In this document: positions 42,726 to 52,493 of the stretch, one piece after another
How positions within the stretch are numbered: the stretch's first letter is position 1
Layout: the number at the start of each line of letters is the position of its first letter
NCBI RefSeq assembly: GCF_001277345.1
Contig: NZ_LIUT01000001.1
Location: forward strand, 1,820,041 to 1,876,421
Direction of reading: 5' to 3'
Length of the DNA: 56,381 bases
Origin: Paenibacillus solani
GTDB lineage: Bacteria > Bacillota > Bacilli > Paenibacillales > Paenibacillaceae
Made by a program: the position numbers and the translations under genes
Notes under the pieces: model-generated
The model's input: only the letters and a program-made list of their open reading frames with translations
The model's database searches: none
What the model was told of the DNA's origin: nothing

Positions 42726-45277
42726 AGCAATTGACGCCCGGGAATGCCTCCCAGAATGAAGGAGTTTCGGAATTCGAAGAAGCCGGTATACAGGATCGCG
42801 TTATGGAAATGAACCCGGATTGGAGCATGGATCCATCGGGGGATCTACGCCAAATTTTTGAGGAAGACGTCATGAACTTCAAGAAGGGCATCGTCTATTT
42901 TCCAGTACGCCATCACAGCCCGGCTTGCTCCTATCATGTTAAGAACGTGATAGAGAGCTATAAACCGGAGATTATTTTAATAGAAGGACCTGAGAGTGCA
43001 ACTCCGCTTATCGACATTCTGGCAGACCAAGCTACCGAGCCGCCTGTAAGTTTATACTGCACCTATGAACAGGATGGAGAGCGATCAGCCTATTATTATC
43101 CGCTGCTAAGTTACTCTCCGGAGTATGCAGCCTTAAAGCTGGGAACAGAGCGGCAGATCCCCATTCGCTTCATCGATTTGGATTTTCGTCACCAGAATCG
43201 TACAGAAGAAGAACGGCAAGTTGAAGCTTCTCTGCAGGATGAAACCCTGCTGGCCGGATCTGAATTCATGAAGCGGTTATGCGATACATTTCATTGCCGC
43301 AGCTTTCATGAACTATGGGAGAAGTTGTTTGAGATCCCCGGGACCGCTTCAACAACTACGGTATTCGCTCGGAACGTATTCACGTACTGCACATTATCCA
43401 GACTGTGCTACACCGATCATGAGCTGGCGCTTTCTGGGGATGTTGAGCGTGAGGTCCATATGAGAATGCAAATCGCTGGCGCTTCCCGTGACTACAAAAG
43501 AGTGCTGGTCATTACAGGCGGATTTCACACCTATGCGCTTCTGCAAAGGCATATCGAAGGGAATGCCGAAACGTTAAGTCATCTGTCATTACCGAAGAAG
43601 TCGACCGCAGCGCCACATCAACCGTTTACTTTGCAAAAAGAAAACGTGATGACTGAAAAAACCGTGGTGAGCGATCCAGCCGTTACTGACCATCAAGTAT
43701 ATCCCATGGTTTATACATTTGCCGAAGCGGATCGCTTAAATGGCTATGCGAGCGGCATGCCTTATGTGAATTATTATCAGATGGTCTGGAATGAAATGCA
43801 GAAACATAGCACTCATCCCTTCCACAGGGCTGGACTATCTTTTCTGGCACAACTCACCCGGCATCTGCGTAATCGGAATGAGGCTGTGTCAACGAGTGAT
43901 GCAATAGAAGCTTATCGAATGATTCAAGGGCTTGCGGATCTGCGAGGCAAACGGGAAGGCGGCGTCTTTGAGCTGCTGGATGCTTCACTTTCATCGTTTG
44001 TCAAAGGGGAGCATACTTTAGCCTCTGACGAGCCGCTTGAACAACTTGCGCGGATGCTGACAGGGGATAAAATCGGTTCGGTAGCTCCTAACCGCCTCAG
44101 CATTCCGATTGTGGAGGACTTCAAGAAACACAGCATGGTGTTCAAATTGAATCTCAAGGTTACGGCCAAGCATCAAAAAACGCTGGATCTTTATGCCAAA
44201 CCGCAGCATCGACGGCTCAGCCAGTGGTTTCACTGCGTTAGCTTTCTCGTTCCGAACTTCGCTGTCCGGCAATCCGGGCCGGATTGGGTAGCTTTTAAGG
44301 ATATGAGTCTTGTCAGAGAAACCTGGAGCTACTCCTATTCCTCCCGGATTGAAGCTCGCTGGATCGAATGCTCGATTTATGGAGGTACGGTCCAGGAAGC
44401 AGCTGTGCGAAAAATTGAGCAAGCGGCCGCTGAAATTCCCGAGCATCACAGTGAAAAAATGGTGGAATTGCTGTTACAGGCATGCCTCATGGGGCTTGAA
44501 GATATGGTTCATCGGCTCTTTGACGGGGTAAAAGCCGCCTTGCTGCTGGATGGAAGCTTCTTGTCCCTATGCAGAACGCTGAATGTACTGAACCGAATGC
44601 AGCAACATACGCGACTTCTGGGTCTATCACCGGACATTCGTCTACCGGAGCTGATTCATGAAGCCTTCGATCAGGCCGTTCGCCAGATGCTGCAGCTTGG
44701 ACATACGCATCCCGATGAGCATGCTCTGATCACACAGTCACTTAAGCTGTTATTTATGCTATCGACGGCATCTGGCGAGCGATATGATCGGGAGACTTTT
44801 CGCCTGCATCTGGATGAGCTGTTAGCGGATAACGGCTTGCCAGCCCAACTTGAAGGAAGCTGCACTGCCATCTCGGTAGGCCTTGGCAATCGGAGTAAAG
44901 AAGAGATCGTATTGCGGGCAAAGGGCTATATGCGTGGAACACCAGAGAAGATGAGAAAGACGGCATCTTATCTGCATGGTGTCTTTGCGGTGGCACGTGA
45001 CGCCCTCCTGTATGACGACACGTTATTAATGGAGTTAAATCATCTAATCGCTGAACTGCCCTATGAAGATTTCATCAGTATGGTGCCTGAGCTGCGGCTT
45101 GCTTTCACATATTTCAGTCCCATGGAGGCAGATCTGGTTGCAGAGCGGGTTGCGAAGATGCTTGAAACGGATGTCGAAGAGCTCGATAGGCCGCCAGTGG
45201 ATGAACAGCTTCTACAGTCAGCGAGAAGTATGGACCAAGCTTTACGGGAGGAGTTTGCCAAGTGGAGCCTGACATGA
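42713..45277 (+). CDS. DUF5682-family protein (YehM-like)
   Basis: This 854-residue protein begins, after an acidic lead, with a DUF5682 domain: VYFPVRHHSPACSYHVKNVI, EIILIEGPESATPLI, YYYPLLSYSPEYAAL and ITGGFHTYALLQ. The His, Glu and GGFH motifs recall the ChaN/TraB-like superfamily, so an enzymatic pocket is possible but not shown. The C-terminal half is helical and without motifs. Its neighbours on both sides overlap it (13 and 16 bases), showing it is an obligate part of the cluster. Confidence 0.82.
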   Translation: MDRLEQLTPGNASQNEGVSEFEEAGIQDRVMEMNPDWSMDPSGDLRQIFEEDVMNFKKGIVYFPVRHHSPACSYHVKNVIESYKPEIILIEGPESATPLIDILADQATEPPVSLYCTYEQDGERSAYYYPLLSYSPEYAALKLGTERQIPIRFIDLDFRHQNRTEEERQVEASLQDETLLAGSEFMKRLCDTFHCRSFHELWEKLFEIPGTASTTTVFARNVFTYCTLSRLCYTDHELALSGDVEREVHMRMQIAGASRDYKRVLVITGGFHTYALLQRHIEGNAETLSHLSLPKKSTAAPHQPFTLQKENVMTEKTVVSDPAVTDHQVYPMVYTFAEADRLNGYASGMPYVNYYQMVWNEMQKHSTHPFHRAGLSFLAQLTRHLRNRNEAVSTSDAIEAYRMIQGLADLRGKREGGVFELLDASLSSFVKGEHTLASDEPLEQLARMLTGDKIGSVAPNRLSIPIVEDFKKHSMVFKLNLKVTAKHQKTLDLYAKPQHRRLSQWFHCVSFLVPNFAVRQSGPDWVAFKDMSLVRETWSYSYSSRIEARWIECSIYGGTVQEAAVRKIEQAAAEIPEHHSEKMVELLLQACLMGLEDMVHRLFDGVKAALLLDGSFLSLCRTLNVLNRMQQHTRLLGLSPDIRLPELIHEAFDQAVRQMLQLGHTHPDEHALITQSLKLLFMLSTASGERYDRETFRLHLDELLADNGLPAQLEGSCTAISVGLGNRSKEEIVLRAKGYMRGTPEKMRKTASYLHGVFAVARDALLYDDTLLMELNHLIAELPYEDFISMVPELRLAFTYFSPMEADLVAERVAKMLETDVEELDRPPVDEQLLQSARSMDQALREEFAKWSLT

Positions 45278-46413
45278 ATCGATCAGTCCAAGAAAATCTG
45301 AACCGTTGGCGCTTGATCCTGGGCAAGTCGGCTGATGAGGGCCTGTCCACGACAGGACATTATTCCTCTGATCATTTTGAATATGCCGAAGCCGATGAGA
45401 TTTTGGATTATTTATATAATCGGGAATATAGCGAAGAACAGGGGTACCGGCAAAAAGCAGGGGGCCGTGGTGCCACGCAACTTACCGTACCGAAGTGGCT
45501 GCACCAAATGCGCACCTTGTTCCCGAAGCAAACCGCAGAGATTCTAGAAAAGCAAGCGCTTGACCGTTATGGGCTGTCCGAGCTTTTAACAGATAAGAAG
45601 CTGCTTGAATCGCTCGAGCCCAACATGAATCTGCTTAAAAATATCATGCAATTTAAAGGCCGAATGAAAGGTGCTGTGCTTAAGAGTGCCAAGGAGATCG
45701 TTCGGAAGGTGGTTGAAGATTTACAACGTCAGCTGGAATCCAATGTTCGGATGACCATCAATGGTAAACGAAACCGTTATTCCAGCAGTACCGTCAAGTC
45801 CCTGCGTAACCTGAACATCAAGAAGACCATCACACGGAATTTGAAACACTATGACAAAGCGAGATCGCGATTTGTTATTGATCGGCTATATTTTGACGGG
45901 AATGTGCAGTCCTGCAATCCATGGGAAGTTATTATCGGTGTAGATGAGAGCGGCAGTATGCTGGATTCTGTCATATACAGCTCAGTAATGGCCAGCATTT
46001 TTTATAAAATCAACGCACTGCGAACCCGGCTGTTCATCTTTGACACCCAGGTCGTTGACCTCAGCGACAGACTGGATGATCCGGTTGATCTGCTGATGAG
46101 TGTACAGCTCGGTGGCGGCACACATATTACGAAAGCTCTTCGTTATGGAGAAACCATGATCGAGAACCCCGGGAGAACGATGTTCATTCTGGTGAGTGAT
46201 TTGGAAGAAGGATACCCTATTCAGCATATGTATCGAGCTTGTAAGGACATTATTGATTCGGGAGCCAAGTTATTCGTTCTAACTGCCTTGAACTTTGAAG
46301 GAGAGGCGGTATACAACCGACAGGCTGCACAGACACTCGCTAATATGGGAGCTCACGTGGCAGCTATTACACCGAATGAACTGGCCGATTGGATCGCGGA
46401 TACGATACGTTAA
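45262..46413 (+). CDS. VWA-domain protein (YehP/CoxE-like)
   Basis: This 383-residue protein has a 215-residue helical N-terminal region and a C-terminal von Willebrand factor A domain. The MIDAS is complete: DESGS (228-232), Thr287 in GGGTHI and Asp313 in SDLEEG. In MoxR systems the VWA protein docks to the ATPase and to substrates through its metal site. It starts at GTG 45262 behind GGGAGGAG; the ATG at 45274 is too far from that site. It corresponds to E. coli YehP. Confidence 0.92.
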   Translation: MEPDMNRSVQENLNRWRLILGKSADEGLSTTGHYSSDHFEYAEADEILDYLYNREYSEEQGYRQKAGGRGATQLTVPKWLHQMRTLFPKQTAEILEKQALDRYGLSELLTDKKLLESLEPNMNLLKNIMQFKGRMKGAVLKSAKEIVRKVVEDLQRQLESNVRMTINGKRNRYSSSTVKSLRNLNIKKTITRNLKHYDKARSRFVIDRLYFDGNVQSCNPWEVIIGVDESGSMLDSVIYSSVMASIFYKINALRTRLFIFDTQVVDLSDRLDDPVDLLMSVQLGGGTHITKALRYGETMIENPGRTMFILVSDLEEGYPIQHMYRACKDIIDSGAKLFVLTALNFEGEAVYNRQAAQTLANMGAHVAAITPNELADWIADTIR

Positions 46414-46486
46414 GAAGGAAGATCTATGGCAGGTAAGTCCGTTTGAAAACGATGGATGACAATGTATATAAGAGAGAGGGATGTTT

Positions 46487-49400
46487 ATGAACATGATTAC
46501 GGAAGATCGCACATTAGAGACGCTGGTGGATCGCTTTGCCGATGCCTGTGCCGACGATTATTCCCTTGCGGAGAGCCGGAGCCGGCAAATCACCGATTAC
46601 GTCATGGGACGCACGGATCAGTTTCCTGAACTCATGGCGAAATCTAATAATTATTCTTACCGTACATTGGAGATGCTCACAAAGTTGTCTAAGAAGGACA
46701 CAGGAGATGTCTTTTTCCGGGCAGCGGCTGTGGTATTGAGAACTCAGTTGGATTATAACCCTCGCCATTACTGGTATATGCGTCCATTCCCGATCACGCT
46801 GGGGGAAGAAGTGAAAGCGTTTGGTTTGGGAGGTAAAAGCGTCCATGGACATCATCGAATTCCAGCTGCCGCATCCCGTCTTGAACAGATCCGGAAATTC
46901 GCAGGTGACGAGCCGATACTGAGCGAGATTCAGTATACACTTCGTCTGTGCAAGTTTAACTCCAAAAATTTAGGTTCGGTGTATGAAATCGTAACGATGC
47001 TGCTGTTGGTCAAATCTTATTCACTTATTGCTCCAAGTGTGCTGGAGGACATAAAGGATACAGCCAAAATGCCTGAGCTGCTGCGGGCTGTTTTGGCTGG
47101 CGATGCAAGTTTGATAAAGAGTATTCTTCCAAAGCTGGTGGAACCGCTAATCCGGCAAACAACACAATCACTCAAGGATCATAACTCCGCACTCGATTTA
47201 GATTCTGATTACATACAGAAACGACGGGAAGAGGTAATTTCCAGACATTTCGCGAAGCAGCCTTCTGCATCAGGTGAAAAGCTCACTAGAGAGCAATTTC
47301 AGGAGACCTTTCTTGCGATTCATGCGGCGTTTTTGTTCTCAGTCAATCAGCATGGCGGGAAGGCTCGCCTGCTTAGCGAACCTGATGAGATCAGAAGCGA
47401 GCTGCTGGAAGCTGTTAGAATGCTGCACGAAGTGTACCCGCTTGAGGTTCGCGAGTATCTGTTATCTATAGATGGGCACTCGAAGAAACGGGATGAATTG
47501 CTTCGTGGCATCGTACCTGTGGAAGAGCCCTTTGAGCTGATTGAGCTGCTGCGGACGGAATTGAATATGCATCAAGTGTCATGGAGTACACTTCAGGCTG
47601 CTGTTCTGTCACAGCCAGCGGAAGCGGTTCGTGCCTTCGAACTCATTCAGAATCCATATATTCGTGCTTATCTCCGTAAAATGCTGGACGGTCAACAGTT
47701 CCTTCTGAAGGAAGGAACACCATCAGTGGAGCAAACCGTCTTTGATGTACTCAGGGATAAGCGCTACGGCGGCCGGTACGGATTGATGTGGGCTCGGTAC
47801 CTGGAGGGTGAACTGACACTGCAGGCATTCTGGGAAGATGAGCAGAACAAGAAGTTATTTCAACAGAACAATCAAGATCCTAAGCGGAAGCATCTGCTCA
47901 TTGCTACCAGTTTTCTTCCGGTTGAATCTTCAGCATACCGACGGCTTGCGATCCTGCTAACGGCCAAAGAGGAAATCACAACCGACCTCCTCTTTGTACT
48001 ATACAACGCAAATGTGTTTGACGGAATGGCGATGCTGAAGGCATACGATCAAGACCCTGAAGTGGATACGAAGCAGCTGCTGAACTCCTTGTTCAAGCTG
48101 AATGGCATTCATTATTACTATACACACGTGATTCCGGAGGAAGCTTACCGCACATTAATCCGAAATTATATGCAAGAGGCGTTAGCTCTGTACAAGGACC
48201 TGCCTCTTGAATCTCGTCTAACTATTCTGGAGGTGGCTTTCAAGGAAATTGAACCTGACTCCACCCAGCTATTGTCCGAAGCGATCCGGGCTGGACTACA
48301 GGATACTTCCAAGAAAGCCCGTGCGGCGGCAACTGCGAAATTCAATGAGGATCCAGAGCGGAATACGGAGTTATACATGCATATCTACCGGACCGAGAAG
48401 AAAGCTTCCATTAAAGAGCTTGTGCTGCACGCCATTCGAAGTCTGCCAAACAGCAAGGAGCTGTATCAGCAGCTTCTCACTAAGGAGAAGACCGCAAGTT
48501 TGAGGACGATGATCCAGGTGCTTCTCGATACGGCGGATCAGCGTCCGGAAGAAGCGCATGCTGCGATCGCTGATTTAACCGACGCCAAGACATTAGGGCG
48601 ACTGGGCTGGTTATCCATGGATGACTTGCCAAACCTGATTGGACATGACGGGGAGACACTCGATTCACGCATTAAGCTGTATATCCTGGTTCAGGCCATG
48701 GATTACAACTCTGGACCCAATGAGCGCTTGAACGAGGTTCGATCTTATGCAAATGATGAGTCTCTTGCCCAATTTACTGCGGAATTGATCCAATTATGGA
48801 TTCAAAGTGAGGCTCCTGCCAAGGAGAAGTGGGTACTCTATGTCGGAGCGTTGTTCGGAGATCGGCGGCTGCTAGACCTGTTGGGACCGCAGATCAAATA
48901 CTGGACAGAGAACAGCCGTGGCGCCATTGCCGCAGAAACGGTGAAAATGCTGTCATACCTGCGAGAGCCAGCTGCGCTGATGCTAATTGATAAAATGATG
49001 CGGATGATGAAGAATCGTCAAGTCAGAGGCGCAGCTGAGGAAGCACTCGAGCTCGCGGCAGAGACACAGGGACTGACCCCTGAGCAGTTGGCAGATAAGC
49101 TGATTACCACGCTTGGGTTCGATAATCGGGGCGAGCAGACGTTTGATTATGGGGAACGCTCTTTCCTCGTCAAGGTAAAAGGAGATTTGCAGCTGATCGT
49201 GCTCAATGAAGAGACTGGGAAAACACTAAAAAGCCTGCCAGCTCCCGGTCAGAAGGATGATCCGGAATTGGCCGCGCAGTCAAAGGCGAGGTTTACTCAA
49301 CTCAAAAAGGACTTGAAAACCATGGTTTCGCTGCAAGAGCAGCGTTTGGAAGAGTCATTGTCCAAGCAGCGCTTATGGACAGCTGACGAATGGAAGGAAC

Positions 49401-50038
49401 TCTTCGTTAACAATGTCATTATGCAGAAATTTGCACTAGGACTGATCTGGGGCGTTTATGAGCAGGGGGAATTGGTGGACACTTTCCGTTACATGGAAGA
49501 TGGTACGTTCAATACCATGGATGAAGAGGAATTTACCTTGGAAAGTAATGCGACTGTCGGTTTGGTTCATCCCCTGGAGCTTGCACAACCGGTTTTGGAA
49601 GGTTGGAAATCGCAACTGGAAGATTACGAAATTGAGCAGCCGTTCCCTCAGTTGGATCGGGATACTCATCTGATTACCGAACAAGATGAGACTACCAAAG
49701 TCTATGAAAGCTTGCCTGAGGGAGAATACTCGCCAGCCGCTTTTCCTAAAGCTCTGGAAAAATACGGATGGGTGAAGGGAATGGCGATGGATGCTGGATT
49801 CTATTATGAGTTATATAAAGAATACGGTGAGCTGATTGCAGAATTGCGCTTTAGTGGAACGAGCATTTCTTATTATGAAGGCATGGAAGATATTACGCTC
49901 GAATCCTTGTCCTTCTATGTAAATAAAAAAAGTAAATATCACTACTATGACGTAAATCAGGCATTGACACTTAAAGACGTGCCTAGCCGTGTGTTCAGTG
50001 AGACTCTCCATGACATTTTACGAGCAGCAGGTCGCTGA
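46487..50038 (+). CDS. Giant DUF4132 protein (YehI/MolR-like)
   Basis: This 1183-residue protein has no signal peptide. The N-terminal 850 residues are helical, with HEAT-like repeats around 600-830 (RAAATAKFNEDPERNTELY; ATSFLPVESSAYRRLAILL). The C-terminal DUF4132 domain begins near residue 860 (YGERSFLVKVKGDLQLIVL in the protein, then SLPAPGQKDDPELAAQSKARF, LWTADEWKELFVNNVIM, LGLIWGVYEQGELVDTFRYMEDGTF). The WGR domain found in MolR/YehI was not recognised. ATG 46487 is chosen because GAGGG ends six bases before it; 46481 abuts that site. It overlaps the SWIM frame region. Confidence 0.85.
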   Translation: MNMITEDRTLETLVDRFADACADDYSLAESRSRQITDYVMGRTDQFPELMAKSNNYSYRTLEMLTKLSKKDTGDVFFRAAAVVLRTQLDYNPRHYWYMRPFPITLGEEVKAFGLGGKSVHGHHRIPAAASRLEQIRKFAGDEPILSEIQYTLRLCKFNSKNLGSVYEIVTMLLLVKSYSLIAPSVLEDIKDTAKMPELLRAVLAGDASLIKSILPKLVEPLIRQTTQSLKDHNSALDLDSDYIQKRREEVISRHFAKQPSASGEKLTREQFQETFLAIHAAFLFSVNQHGGKARLLSEPDEIRSELLEAVRMLHEVYPLEVREYLLSIDGHSKKRDELLRGIVPVEEPFELIELLRTELNMHQVSWSTLQAAVLSQPAEAVRAFELIQNPYIRAYLRKMLDGQQFLLKEGTPSVEQTVFDVLRDKRYGGRYGLMWARYLEGELTLQAFWEDEQNKKLFQQNNQDPKRKHLLIATSFLPVESSAYRRLAILLTAKEEITTDLLFVLYNANVFDGMAMLKAYDQDPEVDTKQLLNSLFKLNGIHYYYTHVIPEEAYRTLIRNYMQEALALYKDLPLESRLTILEVAFKEIEPDSTQLLSEAIRAGLQDTSKKARAAATAKFNEDPERNTELYMHIYRTEKKASIKELVLHAIRSLPNSKELYQQLLTKEKTASLRTMIQVLLDTADQRPEEAHAAIADLTDAKTLGRLGWLSMDDLPNLIGHDGETLDSRIKLYILVQAMDYNSGPNERLNEVRSYANDESLAQFTAELIQLWIQSEAPAKEKWVLYVGALFGDRRLLDLLGPQIKYWTENSRGAIAAETVKMLSYLREPAALMLIDKMMRMMKNRQVRGAAEEALELAAETQGLTPEQLADKLITTLGFDNRGEQTFDYGERSFLVKVKGDLQLIVLNEETGKTLKSLPAPGQKDDPELAAQSKARFTQLKKDLKTMVSLQEQRLEESLSKQRLWTADEWKELFVNNVIMQKFALGLIWGVYEQGELVDTFRYMEDGTFNTMDEEEFTLESNATVGLVHPLELAQPVLEGWKSQLEDYEIEQPFPQLDRDTHLITEQDETTKVYESLPEGEYSPAAFPKALEKYGWVKGMAMDAGFYYELYKEYGELIAELRFSGTSISYYEGMEDITLESLSFYVNKKSKYHYYDVNQALTLKDVPSRVFSETLHDILRAAGR

Positions 50039-50039
50039 G

Positions 50040-51875
50040 ATGTCCATCCGTAAGTTTGAAGAAGCCTTTCAAGATTTTATTGAAAAATGTACGGAGGATT
50101 ACCTGATTCGGTCTGCCAACAAGGGGCTATATAAGCGGGCCCATAAAGAAATCGATCAGGGTATAGAGGTGGTCTACACCTTTGGTGAGCAATCGGTGGA
50201 GGCGGTTTTAAGTGAGGGAACGATATGCGTATTGGAAAATACGCTCGATCGCTTTTCTTGCTCTTGTCCTTCCGACAACCTCTGCAAGCATGTATTAATC
50301 GCGATCTTGTATTATCAGAAGAATAACCTGAAAAAGACAGCAGGCGAGAGGGTATCCACGACGGAATCTGATGAAGACAGTCGGCAGCACCATGGCTCGG
50401 ATGCATTCTCATTCAGGCAGCACCAAGATTCGGATGCATCCTCATTCACTCCAGGAGCTCCGAATCCTCATGGAGCTGAATCGGCGGGGAACGTTGGAGG
50501 AAATGATGGACTAGAATCGGTAATTGAACCGCTCCCAGCTCGATTCGAATGGCTGGTACAAAATGACTTATCTGTACTGCTCCAACCCTTTGATTCGTCC
50601 ATCATCGAGGAAGCTCGGTTCCAGCTTCGATACGATGAGGAGCTGGAAATCAAGGAGGATACTTTGTTGACGGTACGTCTGGTCCGCAAGCAGGCAGAGG
50701 TGTCGTTCACGGAGGCGCCGGATGTTGGGAGAGCATTATGCAACGTTAAACAGCGTGAGGGTGATCTGCTAAGAGTAGAGGCTTTATTGAGATACCGGGC
50801 ATATAAGGGGCTGGAGGAAGAGACAATCCTTGCGGAAAGAGCGGCACAAGTCAAGTTTTCGATTCCCGCCATCAGGGAATGCCGAAAGCTGATCCGCGAG
50901 ATATTGCGAATCGGGATCGCCCGTCTGCCTCAGTCGTATGCTGCTCAGCTGGAGACCATGGCAGTAGCCGCACATAGCGGCAATCTGCCCGAGATCGAAC
51001 GTAGTCTGCGCGGCATTCTCGGAGAATTGAATCTCTTCTGGGAGAGGCATGTACGTTTCTCCATGCCGATGCTGCTGGATCGGCTGACCCGCCTGCTATT
51101 AAGTCTGGAGCTTTTGGCCCAGGAGCAGCTCCCTGTCGTCCAACAAGCCCAGCTCATCGGCAAATTTCGTTCGAAGTTCTACAGAACCTCTCATCTCCAT
51201 TTGTATGGGTTGGGTGCTGAACCTTGGGAAAGCCGCTCAGGATACCGCGGGATTACCTATTATAGCTATTGTTTCGACGACCACCATATCTACACCTATA
51301 GTGATATTCGTCCGATGTATTATGACGACAACCGGTTCTCTTATTCTAGTCAATACACATCAACGTCTCCCTGGCTCCCTGGCTTATCCCTGCGCCAATT
51401 CTCAGGTTCAGAAATGAATTTTGAGGGGATGAAAGTAAATGAGGAACGCCGTCTTTCAGCCGGCGAGGGAGCGAAGCTGGAACTGCTTCCTAGAAGAGCG
51501 GTAGAGGAAGTGGACTTCGGGAGTCTTATCAAACAGGATATCGATGCAGATCATAGGGTTTTATGTCAGCCATCTCTATTCTCGGCACCCTCGTCACCAC
51601 TTGCAATGATTCGCATGTCTGAACTGATTGGCACGATGTATGATCAGCGTACTCAGAGCCTGCTGATATCAGCCCGGATGGAACAAGACCGGACTATCGA
51701 GCTTACACTTCCGTATAAGGCTGAGTGGGCAACCGCCATTTCTAAGCTTGAGCAGGGCAGATTCCGGACGGGTGCTAGTCCCTTTTTCATGCTGGTCCGT
51801 GTGGAGAAGGATCATATGGAGCCGATCAGTTTCCTCCAGGGTCAAGATGTGATCAGTATAAAGCTGGATTTGTGA
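50040..51875 (+). CDS. SWIM zinc-finger protein (YehQ-like)
   Basis: This 611-residue protein has an N-terminal SWIM domain: C74-S-C76-x5-C82-K-H84 (RFSCSCPSDNLCKHVLIAI), which binds zinc and mediates protein or nucleic-acid contacts. A low-complexity linker follows with a short repeat (SRQHHGSDAFSF and FRQHQDSDASSF). The rest is alpha/beta without known motif. An ATG at 50040 is one base after the DUF4132 stop codon; the frame extends upstream to 49989 inside the DUF4132 gene, so an earlier start (50010) cannot be excluded. It matches YehQ in layout. Confidence 0.85.
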   Translation: MSIRKFEEAFQDFIEKCTEDYLIRSANKGLYKRAHKEIDQGIEVVYTFGEQSVEAVLSEGTICVLENTLDRFSCSCPSDNLCKHVLIAILYYQKNNLKKTAGERVSTTESDEDSRQHHGSDAFSFRQHQDSDASSFTPGAPNPHGAESAGNVGGNDGLESVIEPLPARFEWLVQNDLSVLLQPFDSSIIEEARFQLRYDEELEIKEDTLLTVRLVRKQAEVSFTEAPDVGRALCNVKQREGDLLRVEALLRYRAYKGLEEETILAERAAQVKFSIPAIRECRKLIREILRIGIARLPQSYAAQLETMAVAAHSGNLPEIERSLRGILGELNLFWERHVRFSMPMLLDRLTRLLLSLELLAQEQLPVVQQAQLIGKFRSKFYRTSHLHLYGLGAEPWESRSGYRGITYYSYCFDDHHIYTYSDIRPMYYDDNRFSYSSQYTSTSPWLPGLSLRQFSGSEMNFEGMKVNEERRLSAGEGAKLELLPRRAVEEVDFGSLIKQDIDADHRVLCQPSLFSAPSSPLAMIRMSELIGTMYDQRTQSLLISARMEQDRTIELTLPYKAEWATAISKLEQGRFRTGASPFFMLVRVEKDHMEPISFLQGQDVISIKLDL

Positions 51876-51950
51876 TGCTAGGAAAGATCAAGTTCGTTTA
51901 CTTGTAGAAAGTTGCTTTTCTTCGAGTCATTCGGTGGAAGGAGGGTGCAA

Positions 51951-52247
51951 GTGGATCAGTTGCAGTTACTGTTGAATCAAGCGCATGGCTGGGCGGTCAA
52001 ACATTTGCTTCGGGGTTTGCAGCAGCTTACGTTGGAAGATTTGGATGAACTGGAACGTATAGCGGGCGAAGCCTCGCAGCTACAGCTAGCTTTTATGTCT
52101 GAGCTGCTGGAACATTTTATTAAGGAAGCACGTCAGGTTGTGCTTGGCGGAGATCAGGAGGAGGCCATGCTCTTCCACTACGCCCGTCTTGTTCAGTATG
52201 TGGAGCAAAGCGGCATATTAAAGGATGAAGCATATGAGAACGCATGA
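51951..52247 (+). CDS. Small helical protein closing the Yeh-like operon
   Basis: This 98-residue protein is almost all helical, with no cysteine or membrane segment (LQLLLNQAHGWAVKHLLRGL, EQSGILKDEAYENA). No family was recognised. GTG 51951 lies seven bases after AAGGAGG; an earlier GTG at 51945 abuts that site. It is 75 bp downstream of the SWIM gene and followed by a terminator, so it is probably the sixth component; a small adaptor is a guess. Confidence 0.7.
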   Translation: MDQLQLLLNQAHGWAVKHLLRGLQQLTLEDLDELERIAGEASQLQLAFMSELLEHFIKEARQVVLGGDQEEAMLFHYARLVQYVEQSGILKDEAYENA

Positions 52248-52324
52248 GGTGAATTTTCAATAGGCTCGCGGTTCATAAGCAGTAATACATCTGGTAGACA
52301 AGCATAACCAAGCGAATATAGCGG

Positions 52325-52371
52325 ATAACCACAGCAGAGATAGAGATCTGTTGTGGTTATTTATTTTTTTC
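52325..52371 (+). terminator. Terminator of the Yeh-like operon
   Basis: ATAACCACAGCAGA pairs with TCTGTTGTGGTTAT (one mismatch) around 8 bases, followed by TTATTTTTTT. Confidence 0.88.
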
Positions 52372-52493
52372 GCCCATAAGGTCTGAGGGCATTGACTTAA
52401 AAACCATTGATTATATGCCGATATATAAAATATTGGTAATAGATTGAATGAGGAACCATAAGGGTCCACTTATACAGGTTGGAGGATACGGAC

